Positions 8,760 through 16,470 of a stretch of 64,000 bases of DNA are shown piece after piece. The position numbers were made by a program, and so were the translations under genes. Source of the stretch: JBGAHD01 sp044226395 (lineage in GTDB: Bacteria > Pseudomonadota > Gammaproteobacteria > Xanthomonadales > Ahniellaceae); the NCBI GenBank assembly GCA_044226395.1, contig JBGAHD010000003.1, positions 868,001 to 932,000 of the forward strand. The letters are read 5' to 3'. Each line of letters opens with the position of its first letter. The first letter of the stretch is position 1. A model generated the notes under the pieces. That model was given only the letters and a program-made list of their open reading frames with translations. It did no database searches and had not been told where the DNA came from.

Positions 8760-8872
8760 GACGACCCGCCCCCGAAACGAGGCGCGTATGTAATCACGTC
8801 GAAGGGGTCGCGGTCACGGACTCGCATGATCGCGTGTCCGTGGCGAGGGCCGGCGCGCGCTCGGTGCGCGGC

Positions 8873-9466
8873 TCAGAGCATGCGGCGATTCTTGGGCAGA
8901 TGACCGCGCAGGAATTCCATCTGATCCGAAAGAATATTGCGATTGGACAGGATCAGATGCTCGACCCAACTCGGCCGATACGGCACGGCCAGCAAGGGCA
9001 TGCCCGCCATTTGCGGCGTGCGTCCGCCTTTCTTGACGTTGCAGGCCAGACAAGCCGTGACCACGTTTTCCCAGCAATCACGGCCGCCGCGCGACAGCGG
9101 CACCACGTGGTCGCGGGTCAGGCCACCGCGCGCGAAGTGATTGCCGCAGTACAGGCACAGATTGCGGTCGCGCGCGAACAGGGCGACATTGGTCAGCGCC
9201 GGCGCGGGCACCATCAGGCCCGGGCGCGCATGACCGCGGCTGGCGACGATGGGATGCAGCTGCAGGATGCTTTGCTGACCGCTCAGGCGATTGTGACCGC
9301 CGTGAATCGTCAGGCAGGGATCGCCGATGGTCCAGGCCACGGCATCGCGCACGTACAGGCAAACCGCTTCCTGCCAGCTCATCCAGTCGAGGATGCGTCC
9401 GTTCGAATCCAGCGACAGCACGCGGGTGGCGTGAATATCGCCGACGGACTTCGCTACGACCTGCAT
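8873..9466 (-). CDS. HNH endonuclease family protein
   Basis: A 197-residue protein with an HNH nuclease core in its second half. A zinc-binding CLYCG pair is followed by TRDHVVPLSRGG, with the catalytic His in the DH pair, then a W-E-N-V-V-T-A-C-L-A-C-N segment completing the second zinc knuckle. The first 100 residues are not recognised. Proteins of this layout are common single-copy genes in Gammaproteobacteria and are not clearly tied to restriction or phage; their role is unknown. The ATG at 9466 is chosen because GGGAGG lies about 7 bases upstream; the frame is open to 9532. No partner nuclease or methylase is nearby. Confidence 0.85.
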   Translation of the reverse strand: MQVVAKSVGDIHATRVLSLDSNGRILDWMSWQEAVCLYVRDAVAWTIGDPCLTIHGGHNRLSGQQSILQLHPIVASRGHARPGLMVPAPALTNVALFARDRNLCLYCGNHFARGGLTRDHVVPLSRGGRDCWENVVTACLACNVKKGGRTPQMAGMPLLAVPYRPSWVEHLILSNRNILSDQMEFLRGHLPKNRRML

Positions 9467-9563
9467 CAGGAACCTCCCAATGGCGCTGCGCAACTTGCCC
9501 GAGCATATCGGAAAAGCATGACAACGGCGCAAGCACTAGGGGGGACGAGTGGTCGTCCAAAAG

Positions 9564-9591
9564 CGAACGGCCGGCGAAGGCCGGCCGTTCG
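9564..9591 (-). terminator. Intrinsic terminator of the gene ending at 9635
   Basis: A perfect 12-bp GC-rich stem closes a four-base loop (GAAG on the plus strand) and is followed on the minus strand by CTTTT. This is a textbook rho-independent terminator, placed 43 bases after the stop of the secreted-protein gene. Confidence 0.85.
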
Positions 9592-9634
9592 AACCGCGTG
9601 ACGCGCGCGATCGTGGCGATCGCGCGAGGCGGGA

Positions 9635-10123
9635 TCAGCCGCCGCCGGCGCCGCAGTTGCCGTCGCAAGTGTTGGGCGCCAGACGCATGGTCTTGGCCGC
9701 GTCGCGCGCGTTGCGGCGCTCGGCGACCGTGGTGCACACCAACTCCGGACGATGCGAGCCGACTTTCTTGCGACGCTCGCAAATGGTGCGGTTGTCCTCG
9801 GCGTCATCCCACAGCGCGACCACGCGCTCATGGGCATTGAACACGCGCAGGCGCGCGGCGTCGTCGAGTTCCTTGATGTCGGTATGACCGTTGAGGGTCT
9901 CGCGAATCTCGGCCTGGGCCTTGGCGATCGCTTCGCGATCGGCGTTGGACACGTGGTTGTAGTCGCGCGTGTCGAGTTTCTTATCGAGCGTGTTGTGGAA
10001 GGCGAGGAATTCCTGCACCGACATGTTTTGCAGCACCGGCGCGACCTTGCCGTCGGAACTGGAATCGGCGAATGCCGCGGACGTGGCGAACAAAAGCACC
10101 AAAGAAAGCGCGAGAGAACGCAT
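9635..10123 (-). CDS. Secreted protein of unknown function
   Basis: The 162-residue product starts with a clear Sec signal peptide (about residues 1-19, cleavage after AFA). The mature part is rich in charged residues and predicted helix, with a QEFLAFHN segment near residue 37 and four cysteines, two of them in a C-terminal CDGNC segment. AGGAG lies upstream of the ATG, and a strong terminator follows the gene, so it is probably transcribed alone. Small periplasmic proteins of this kind are frequent in Lysobacterales, but I do not recognise a characterised family. Confidence 0.8.
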   Translation of the reverse strand: MRSLALSLVLLFATSAAFADSSSDGKVAPVLQNMSVQEFLAFHNTLDKKLDTRDYNHVSNADREAIAKAQAEIRETLNGHTDIKELDDAARLRVFNAHERVVALWDDAEDNRTICERRKKVGSHRPELVCTTVAERRNARDAAKTMRLAPNTCDGNCGAGGG

Positions 10124-10422
10124 GTGGGATTACTCCTGACTGGTTACGGGGGCCGGCCCCCTGCTGCCGCGATTCGTGGGGGGAATCGCTACGCCGGCTC
10201 GGCGTGGCCGAGACTACGCAAATCTTCGTACGAGCGCAACTCTAGACTTGCCGGAAGTTGCGCGTTTGACAGCGCGCCTGCGAGCGGGTGACCGACGCGC
10301 TGTGACATCGCGCGGCCACCGTGAAAAACGCGCGGTGGCCGCTGACGCGTTCGGCAGTATCACGCGGCCCTTCGCGGGCCGCATCGGTCTTCGGTCACGG
10401 CCCCGCGATCATCGACGATTGT
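10124..10422. other. Non-coding stretch with two inverted repeats
   Basis: A 14-base perfect palindrome of GGGGGCC and its complement lies at 10148-10161, in the likely 5' region of the secreted-protein gene. A 10-bp stem (GCGGCCACCG at 10312-10321 with its complement at 10333-10342) lies downstream of the acyl-CoA dehydrogenase stop. The second could end that operon's message, although its A/T-run sits in the loop rather than after the stem. No gene is evident here. Confidence 0.4.
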
Positions 10423-12207
10423 TCACGCCGAGAATTGGGTTTCCGCGATGTCGAGCAAGCTCGCCGCGCCCGCGCGAATGGCCGCGGCATGGCTGAGCGT
10501 GCGCGGCAGCAGGCGCTGGAAATAGAACCGCGCGGTGGCGCGCTTGCCCTCGGCGAAATCCTGGCCGTGACGCGCGTCGAGCGTGGCGATCTGTCGCGCC
10601 CAGAAATACGCCAGCGTGATGTAGCCCGAATAGAACAAGTAATCGACCGCGGCCGCGCCCATTTCCTCGGCGTTCTGCAGGCCGCGCATCGCGATCTCCT
10701 GCGTCAGCGTCTGCCACTGACGCGCGTGCTCGGCCAACGGGCCGATGAACTCGGCCAAATCCGCGCGCGCCGAATGCGTCTGACAGAACGCGCCGATTTC
10801 GGTGAGGAAATGACGCAGGCCCGCGCCTTGCTGCTGCATGATCTTGCGGCCGAGCAGGTCGATCGCCTGGATCTGGGTCGTGCCTTCATAGAGCGTGGTG
10901 ATGCGCGCGTCGCGCGCGAACTGCTCCATGCCCCATTCCTTGATGTAGCCGTGACCGCCGAAAATCTGCAGCGCGTGATAAGTGCATTCCACGCCCAGTT
11001 CGGTCAGCAGACCTTTCACGATGGGCGTGAGGAAGGACACCAGTTCATCCGCGCGCTGACGCTCCGCCGCGTCGGGCGAGCGCGATTGCAGGTCGATCAA
11101 CAGATACGCGTAGGCGGTGAGCGTGCGACCGGCTTCGGTGATCGCCTTCTGCGTGAGCAGCATGCGTCGCACGTCCGGGTGCACGATGATCGGATCGGCG
11201 GGTTTGTCCGGCCGCTTGGGGCCACTGAGCGAACGCATCTGCAAGCGATCGCGCGCGTACGCCAGCGAGTTCTGATACGCGCGCTCGGCCAGACCCAGGC
11301 CTTGAATGCCCACGGCCAGGCGCGCGGTATTCATCATAATGAACATCGCATTGAGGCCCTTGTGCGGCTGGCCGATCAAATAACCCTCGGCGCCATCGAA
11401 GTTCATCACGCACGTGGCCGAGGCCTTGATGCCCATCTTGTGCTCGATCGAGCCGCAAGCCAGCGCGTTGCGCGCGCCGACCGTGCCATCGCGCGCGACG
11501 CGGAACTTCGGCACGATGAACAAGGAAATGCCCTTGGTGCCCGTCGGCGCATCGGGCAGGCGCGCGAGCACCAGGTGCACGATGTTGTCGGTCAGATCAT
11601 GCTCGCCGCCGGTGATGAAGATCTTGGTGCCAGTCACGCGATACGTGCCATCGGCCTGCGGCTCGGCCTTGGTCTTCAAAAGACCCAGATCGGTGCCGCA
11701 ATGCGGCTCGGTCAGGCACATCGTGCCGGTCCAACGGCCGTCGACGATGGGCTTCAAGAACACTTCGCGCTGCCATTCCTCGGCGACATGCTCGAGCGCC
11801 ACGGTCGCGCCATGCGACAGCAACGGATAGTTGCCCCACGACAGATTGGCCGAATCGAGCATCTCCTTGACCACGGCGCCAACCGACTCGGGCAGACCTT
11901 GGCCGCCGTAGGCGGGATCCGCGACCAGTCCACTCCAACCGCCGGCGACGAATTGCGTGTACGCCTCCTTGAAACCCTTCGGCGTGCGCACGTTACCGTT
12001 GTCGAAGTGACAGCCTTCGTCATCGGCCGATTTGTTCAAGGGCGCGAGCACTTGCTCGTTGAACTTGGCCGCTTCCTCGAGCACGGCGTCGACCAGTTCG
12101 CGCGTGGCGCCTTCGAGTCCGGGCAGGCGCGCGTACAGCGCATCGGCGCCGAGCACGTCGAACAGGGAAAAGCGCATGTCGCGCAGCGGCGCTTGATACT
12201 TGCTCAT
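10423..12207 (-). CDS. Acyl-CoA dehydrogenase with extra N- and C-terminal domains
   Basis: The enzyme oxidises an acyl-CoA to the trans-2-enoyl-CoA, passing electrons from FAD to electron-transfer flavoprotein. The 594-residue length exceeds the usual 380-400 and matches the long FadE/DmdC-like group with added N-terminal and C-terminal helical regions. The start (MSKYQAPLRDMRF) is characteristic of that group. Visible motifs include CLTEPHCGTDLG near residue 165, the flavin-site TGTKIFITGGEHD near 193-205, and YEGTTQIQ, which places the family's catalytic glutamate in the second half. Chain-length preference cannot be told. The gene follows the lipoprotein gene by 19 bp, so the two probably share a promoter. 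Confidence 0.92.
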   Translation of the reverse strand: MSKYQAPLRDMRFSLFDVLGADALYARLPGLEGATRELVDAVLEEAAKFNEQVLAPLNKSADDEGCHFDNGNVRTPKGFKEAYTQFVAGGWSGLVADPAYGGQGLPESVGAVVKEMLDSANLSWGNYPLLSHGATVALEHVAEEWQREVFLKPIVDGRWTGTMCLTEPHCGTDLGLLKTKAEPQADGTYRVTGTKIFITGGEHDLTDNIVHLVLARLPDAPTGTKGISLFIVPKFRVARDGTVGARNALACGSIEHKMGIKASATCVMNFDGAEGYLIGQPHKGLNAMFIMMNTARLAVGIQGLGLAERAYQNSLAYARDRLQMRSLSGPKRPDKPADPIIVHPDVRRMLLTQKAITEAGRTLTAYAYLLIDLQSRSPDAAERQRADELVSFLTPIVKGLLTELGVECTYHALQIFGGHGYIKEWGMEQFARDARITTLYEGTTQIQAIDLLGRKIMQQQGAGLRHFLTEIGAFCQTHSARADLAEFIGPLAEHARQWQTLTQEIAMRGLQNAEEMGAAAVDYLFYSGYITLAYFWARQIATLDARHGQDFAEGKRATARFYFQRLLPRTLSHAAAIRAGAASLLDIAETQFSA

Positions 12208-12226
12208 GATCGCGAACCTTTGGCTA

Positions 12227-12691
12227 TCAGCGGAATTCGTTGGGCTTGCCCGGCACCGGGTTCAATACGCTGTCGTGGGTGAAGGGGAAGTCCTCGTCGG
12301 GCTCCTCGGTCACGATGCGGCCTTCGAGGTGATAGGCCACGGCTTCGTGGCGACCCAGGCGCGCGCGAGTGGCCTCGCGCGCGGCGCCTTCGGGCAACAG
12401 CGCGGCGCTGACCACGTCGGCGGCTTGGCCGGGAATCTCGATGCCGGGCTTGATCGCCAATCGGCCGACGGCGGTGCCGCCGATTTCGACCGTCGTGTCG
12501 ATGCTGACGAAGCGCATCGGTACCGTCGAAAAGTTTTGCACGCGCAATTCAAAGGTCAGGGCGCCGCTGTCTTCCAGCACCATGCGCTGCACGCTCGCGC
12601 CGGGCGGGTTGATCCGGCGCACCGGGCCGCCGGTCATGCAGGCGGTCAGGCTCAGACAAACGAGGGCGCAAAGCAAAAAAAGACGACGCAT
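12227..12691 (-). CDS. Lipoprotein with LEA-type-2-like domain
   Basis: The 154-residue product has a lipoprotein signal ending in LTAC at residues 15-18, so Cys18 is the likely lipidation site. The rest resembles the beta-sandwich of LEA-2 / water-stress proteins: alternating hydrophobic strands with a V-Q-N-F-S-T-V-P core near residues 51-58. Such lipoproteins are widespread in Gammaproteobacteria and no enzymatic role is known. GGAAGG precedes the ATG. It stands 19 bp before the acyl-CoA dehydrogenase gene; a functional link between them is not evident. Confidence 0.82.
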   Translation of the reverse strand: MRRLFLLCALVCLSLTACMTGGPVRRINPPGASVQRMVLEDSGALTFELRVQNFSTVPMRFVSIDTTVEIGGTAVGRLAIKPGIEIPGQAADVVSAALLPEGAAREATRARLGRHEAVAYHLEGRIVTEEPDEDFPFTHDSVLNPVPGKPNEFR

Positions 12692-13214
12692 GGTGGCCTT
12701 CCAGGCAGTTCAAGCAAGCGTTTGACTCTATCCCTTAGGCCGTTCGTCGGGAAGTCTCCTAAAGGATCGGAATCGCGCAATGGCTTGAAATTCGGGCGGA
12801 AAGCGACTGAATTGACGGCAGAATCGCGGCCATTTCGCGACCGCGCCGCAGCCCGGCGACGGCCGGTCTTCACAAAAATCAAGAAATTCGGGGTAGCAAG
12901 TCGGCCGACCTGCCGCTAAGGTGCGCGCCGGTTTTGACCGCCCCGGACCCCAGGGGGCCGCAATACGGGCAGACGTGCCGGAACAGTCCGGACACGAGGA
13001 GCGAGGACTCGCTCGGCCCGCACAGATACAAGCGCATGTCGCGCCAGCCGGCACCCGCCTTGCAGCCCCGGCCCTGTGTCACGCACCGCTGAGCGCGGTT
13101 CGCCAAACCTACCCACGCCGGTCGCCGGCACAGCCTTCGTTCAGTCGCGCGCGGTGATTCTGCGCACGCCTTCGACGGTTGCGCGCGGGCAAGCGGCGTC
13201 GAGGAGAACGACGA
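12692..13214. other. Long intergenic region without a convincing gene
   Basis: This 523-base stretch separates the divergent lipoprotein and SleB genes and must hold both promoters, but I cannot place them with confidence. The part from about 12900 to 13110 is GC-rich and can fold into several short stems. A 52-codon minus-strand frame starting near 13048 encodes CPYCG but has no good ribosome site. I considered a structured RNA here but matched no known family. Confidence 0.35.
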
Positions 13215-13655
13215 ATGAAACTTGGTTGGTTGTTTTATCTGGCCTCGATGTTTCCCACCCACGTGCAGGAGCAAACCTGCCTGGCGGCCACGGTCTATCT
13301 GGAAGCGCGCGATCAATCGCAGCGTGGTCAGGAAGCCGTCGCCGAAGTCGCCCTGCGTCGCCGCGAGAGCCGTCGCTGGGGCAACAATGTCTGCGACGTG
13401 GTGCTCAAGCGCCATCAATTCGCGCCTTCGTTCACCTCGAGCGAATTTCAGATCATCAGTCAGCGGGCGTGGGATCGCGCGTGGAAGATCGCCGGCGATA
13501 CCTTGCGCATGTGGTCGTTGCCGCCGTCGCAGCGCTTGTTCGTAGTGCCCGGCGCCGATCATTTCGTCGCGCTCGATCACGCCCAGCCCGAATGGGCGCA
13601 GGGCGTGCCGGTGGCCACGATCGGTGATCACACGTTCTATCGCGTGGGGCTCTAA
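13215..13655 (+). CDS. SleB-family cell wall hydrolase
   Basis: The 146-residue protein is essentially one SleB (hydrolase_2) domain, a peptidoglycan lytic-transglycosylase-like fold first known from spore-cortex lysis but common in non-spore-formers. The signature T-C-L-A-A-T-V-Y-L-E-A-R lies at about 21-32 with the likely catalytic Glu30, followed by GQEAVAEVALRR where the family usually ends in an Asn-Arg pair. The later QFAPSF and GDHTFYR segments also fit. There is no strong signal peptide; the first 12 residues are hydrophobic but short, so export is uncertain. The ATG at 13215 is chosen because GAGGAG lies 8-10 bases upstream. Confidence 0.88.
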   Translation: MKLGWLFYLASMFPTHVQEQTCLAATVYLEARDQSQRGQEAVAEVALRRRESRRWGNNVCDVVLKRHQFAPSFTSSEFQIISQRAWDRAWKIAGDTLRMWSLPPSQRLFVVPGADHFVALDHAQPEWAQGVPVATIGDHTFYRVGL

Positions 13656-13676
13656 ATCCGCTTGATTGGTGAACTT

Positions 13677-13696
13677 GCGCGGCGAGTTCGCCGCGC
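13677..13696. terminator. Hairpin between convergent SleB and sensor-kinase genes
   Basis: A 9-bp GC stem (GCGCGGCGA with TCGCCGCGC) fills most of the 45-base gap between two convergent genes. It lacks a T-tract on both strands, so it is a plausible but weak bidirectional terminator. Confidence 0.45.
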
Positions 13697-13700
13697 GGGC

Positions 13701-14810
13701 TCAGCGATGTTCGGGCAGCTCCATGGCGAAAATCGCGCCGCCATTGGGGCGATCCTCGTACCACAGATGGCCGCGCATCTGCGCCACGTCCTGCTTGGCC
13801 AGGGCCAGGCCCAAGCCGGTCGATGATTCCTGTCCCGTTGGCTGCGTCGACAGCCGCGCGTAACGTTGAAAGAGTTTCTGCTGATCGGCGCGGCTGATGC
13901 CCGGGCCGCGATCGAGCACGTCCACGCGCACGCGACCGCCGAGCGCGCGACCGCAGCGCACTAGGACCTCGCCACCCGCGGGCGAGAACTTGATCGCGTT
14001 CGACACCAGATTCTCCAGCACCTGCGTCAGCGCCAGCGCGTCGACCGAAGCAGTGACGTCCTCGTCGAGTTCCAGCCGCAGTTCGATGCGCTTGGCTTGC
14101 GTCGGCGCGGTGAAGCGCTCGGCGACGCGCCGGACCATGGGCGCGAGCACCACGGCCTCCGGCCGGAAGTCGCGCATCAGTTCGCCCTCGGCGCGACGTT
14201 CCAGATAATGATGGATGTAGTTGAGCGCGCGATCGGCCGAATCCTCGATCAATTGCGCGAGCTGGGTCGTGCGCGCGTCCGGCTCGTCCTTGCGCGCGAG
14301 CAATTGCGCGGTGAAGCGGATGCTCGACAGTGGGTTCTTGAGATCGTGCGCGACGATCGCGGCGAGTTCCTCGCGCTCCTGCGCGACCAGGCGCAGGTGA
14401 TCGCGCATGAGCTTGAGCTCGACGTGCGTGCGCACGCGCGCCAGCAGTTCCTCGGCGACGAAGGGCTTGGTCACGAAATCGACCGCGCCGTTGTCGAAGG
14501 CGCGCAGCAATTGCGCGTGTTCGTGCGTGGCGGTGAGAAAGATCACCGGCACGTGCGCGGTGCTGGCCTCGTCGCGCAGGCGATGCGCGACTTCGACGCC
14601 ATCCATGCCCGGCATCATCAGATCCAGCAGCACCAGATCTGGCGGCGAGGCGAGCGCACGGCTCAGCGCCTGCTCGCCGGTCATCGCCGGCACGACGTTG
14701 AAGCCGGCCTGGCTCAGCATGGTGCCGACCAGGCGCACGTTGGGCTCCTGGTCGTCGACCAGAAGGATCACCGCCTCGCGATTGAGGAGCGCGGCCGCGC
14801 TCTTGTTCAT
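13701..14810 (-). CDS. Receiver-histidine kinase hybrid (soluble)
   Basis: A 369-residue signalling protein with an N-terminal receiver domain (about 13-130) followed directly by a histidine kinase. The receiver has the acidic pair D19-D20, the phosphoacceptor Asp63 in LLDLMMPGMDG, Thr93 and Lys115. The kinase has H155 in the AHDLKNPL dimerisation box, an N box (ENLVSNAIKFS), DRGPGIS and a GLGLALAK G box. No membrane segment is present, so it senses inside the cell, probably through phosphorylation of its own receiver. It is read after the sigma-54 response regulator gene, with a 116-bp gap; they may form one phosphorelay, which is inference. The partner signal is unknown. Confidence 0.92.
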   Translation of the reverse strand: MNKSAAALLNREAVILLVDDQEPNVRLVGTMLSQAGFNVVPAMTGEQALSRALASPPDLVLLDLMMPGMDGVEVAHRLRDEASTAHVPVIFLTATHEHAQLLRAFDNGAVDFVTKPFVAEELLARVRTHVELKLMRDHLRLVAQEREELAAIVAHDLKNPLSSIRFTAQLLARKDEPDARTTQLAQLIEDSADRALNYIHHYLERRAEGELMRDFRPEAVVLAPMVRRVAERFTAPTQAKRIELRLELDEDVTASVDALALTQVLENLVSNAIKFSPAGGEVLVRCGRALGGRVRVDVLDRGPGISRADQQKLFQRYARLSTQPTGQESSTGLGLALAKQDVAQMRGHLWYEDRPNGGAIFAMELPEHR

Positions 14811-14926
14811 GCCGGGTATTCCCTGTGCCGCCCGACGCGATTATGCGCCAAGCGCGCCCGCGCGAAGGTGGCGTGGGTCATCGCCACCCTCGCGGGGTCT
14901 CGTCCTTGCCCGCGTCGCGCGCGTCT

Positions 14927-16282
14927 TCAGCGCAGGCCGTAGGCCTTGCGCTTGCGATAGAGCGTCGACGCGTCGATGCCCAGTGTCTTCGATGCCGCGT
15001 CCAGCGTCGGCGTGGACTTGAGCACCTGCTCGATGTGCAGACGCTCGAGTTCCTCGAGCGAAATCGAAGTGCCCACGCGCGTGCGCGCGTCCGACACTTG
15101 CTGCGGCCCCAGCGCCAGATGCTGGGCCTCGATCTCGTTGCCCTGACACAGAATCGCGGCGCGCTCGATCACGTTCTGCAGCTCGCGCACGTTGCCCGGC
15201 CACGCGTAGGCGCGGATCTGCGCCATCGCCGCGGTCGAGAACGCGCGCGCCGGCCGGTGATACGCCGAGGCGTAGCGCGTCAGGAAATGCTCGGCCAGGC
15301 GCTGCACGTCCTCGCCGCGCGCGCGCAGCGGCGGAATGTGCAGACTGATGACATTGAGGCGATACAACAGATCGCGACGGAACTGGCCATTGCTCGCCAT
15401 CTCGTCGACATCGCGATTGGTCGCCGAGACGATGCGCACGTCGGCGCGCCGCGTCACCGGATCGCCCACGCGCTCGTATTCCTTGTCCTGGATGAAGCGC
15501 AGGAGCTTGGGCTGCAGCGACAGCGGAAAATCGCCGATCTCGTCGAGGAACAACGTACCGGCATCGGCCTGCGACACGCGGCCCGCGGTGTTGTGACTGG
15601 CGCCGGTGAACGAACCGCGCGCGTGGCCGAACAACTCGCTCTCCAGCAAATCCGCCGACAACGAGGGGCAGTTGATCGTGATGAACTCGCCACTGGCGCG
15701 CGCGCTCCAGCCATGGATGGCGCGCGCGAGCACGCCCTTGCCGGTGCCGCTCTCGCCAAGGATCAGGACATTGGCATCGGTGCCGGCGACATCGCGCGCG
15801 GTGCGCAGCACTTGCTGCATGGCCGGGCTTTCCGATTCCAGTTGTTCGTCGACGCTCGGCAGCTCGCGCTCCAGTGCCTCGACGCGCGCGGCCAGGCGCT
15901 TGGCCTCGATGTGGCGCATGCAGGCGATCTTGATCTGATCGGGCGAGCAGGGCTTCACGAGGTAATCGTCGGCGCCGGCGCCGAGTGCTTCCATCGCGCT
16001 GTCGACCGCGCCATGCGCGGTGATCATCACCACGCGCAGGTCGGGCGCGAGTTGCTTGAACTTGGGCAGGGCCTCGACGCCCGACTCCGCGCCGATGGCG
16101 CGATCGAGCAGACACACATCGAAGGGCTGACGCGCGGCCAGGCGCAGGGCTTCGCCGACGTTGTCGGCGATCGCGACATAGTGGCCGGCGTCGGTCAGGC
16201 AAGTCTTGAAGCTGGCGAGCAGGGCGCGGTCGTCATCGACGACCAGGATGCGTCCGGTGGCGAGGGTACGTGCGGGGCTCAT
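14927..16282 (-). CDS. Sigma-54-dependent response regulator, AlgB-like
   Basis: A 451-residue NtrC-class activator. The receiver (about 10-125) has phosphoacceptor Asp60 and Lys110. The AAA+ domain has the Walker A loop GESGTGKG at 176-183 and Walker B in TLFLDEIGD. The sigma-54 contact loop, normally GAFTGA, reads GSFTGA. The C-terminal Fis-type helix-turn-helix ends in TLGIDASTLYRKRKAYGL, close in style to AlgB of Pseudomonas and Xanthomonas, regulators of exopolysaccharide. GAGGAG precedes the ATG by about 6 bases. A sigma-54-like promoter and three copies of a dyad half-site lie just upstream, so it may regulate itself. No membrane-bound KinB-like kinase is present; the next gene is a soluble receiver-kinase. 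Confidence 0.92.
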   Translation of the reverse strand: MSPARTLATGRILVVDDDRALLASFKTCLTDAGHYVAIADNVGEALRLAARQPFDVCLLDRAIGAESGVEALPKFKQLAPDLRVVMITAHGAVDSAMEALGAGADDYLVKPCSPDQIKIACMRHIEAKRLAARVEALERELPSVDEQLESESPAMQQVLRTARDVAGTDANVLILGESGTGKGVLARAIHGWSARASGEFITINCPSLSADLLESELFGHARGSFTGASHNTAGRVSQADAGTLFLDEIGDFPLSLQPKLLRFIQDKEYERVGDPVTRRADVRIVSATNRDVDEMASNGQFRRDLLYRLNVISLHIPPLRARGEDVQRLAEHFLTRYASAYHRPARAFSTAAMAQIRAYAWPGNVRELQNVIERAAILCQGNEIEAQHLALGPQQVSDARTRVGTSISLEELERLHIEQVLKSTPTLDAASKTLGIDASTLYRKRKAYGLR

Positions 16283-16314
16283 GGGCGACTCCTCGAGGAT
16301 TGTGGTCCTCGTCT

Positions 16315-16331
16315 ATCAAGCACCGTGCCAA
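16315..16331 (-). promoter_or_regulatory. Sigma-54-type (-24/-12) promoter of the AlgB-like regulator
   Basis: Read on the minus strand, TTGGCACG, four bases, then TTGAT matches the sigma-54 consensus (TTGGCACG-N4-TTGCW) at 12 of 13 fixed positions; the -12 element has GA instead of GC. It would start transcription about 20-25 bases upstream of the ATG at 16282, leaving room for the GAGGAG ribosome site. Confidence 0.6.
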
Positions 16332-16377
16332 GTGCCGGGAAGCCCGGTGCCATGCGGTTTTCGGGATTTCAGACCCG

Positions 16378-16438
16378 CGGGCATCGTGCAGGATGAGTGG
16401 CTTGCACGATGCCGACTGGGCAAATGGCACGATGCCCG
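16378..16438 (-). promoter_or_regulatory. Probable enhancer sites for a sigma-54 activator
   Basis: Three copies of one half-site lie here in alternating orientation: GGGCATCGTGCA at 16379-16390, TGCACGATGCC at 16403-16413 and GCACGATGCCCG at 16427-16438. The first two form a dyad with a 12-base gap. They sit about 70-135 bases upstream of the predicted sigma-54 start, the usual position of upstream activating sequences. Autoregulation by the downstream activator is the simplest reading. The arms could also form alternative RNA hairpins at the end of the efflux operon message. Confidence 0.5.
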
Positions 16439-16439
16439 A

Positions 16440-16462
16440 CCCCGGCGCGCAACGCGCCGGGG
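16440..16462 (-). terminator. Hairpin after the RND efflux operon
   Basis: A perfect 10-bp stem (CCCCGGCGCG with CGCGCCGGGG) and 3-base loop lie 9 bases past the stop of the outer-membrane factor gene. There is no T-tract, but position and strength fit a transcript end. Confidence 0.55.
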
Positions 16463-16470
16463 CCTGGCGA

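Noticed and set aside
8873..9466. HNH gene as part of a restriction or phage-defence system
   Set aside because: No methylase, helicase or partner nuclease is adjacent, and lone HNH proteins of this type are common.
10321..12282. 653-codon open frame on the plus strand
   Set aside because: Antisense of the acyl-CoA dehydrogenase; long antisense frames are expected at this GC content.
12891..13048. Small minus-strand protein with CPYCG
   Set aside because: 52 codons, no ribosome site, and no second cysteine pair; not enough for a gene call.
12692..13214. Structured RNA such as 6S, SRP or RNase P RNA
   Set aside because: The region can fold, but I could not match the conserved core sequences of these families on either strand.
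14825..16396. 523-codon open frame on the plus strand
   Set aside because: Antisense of the AlgB-like regulator, whose motifs are clear.
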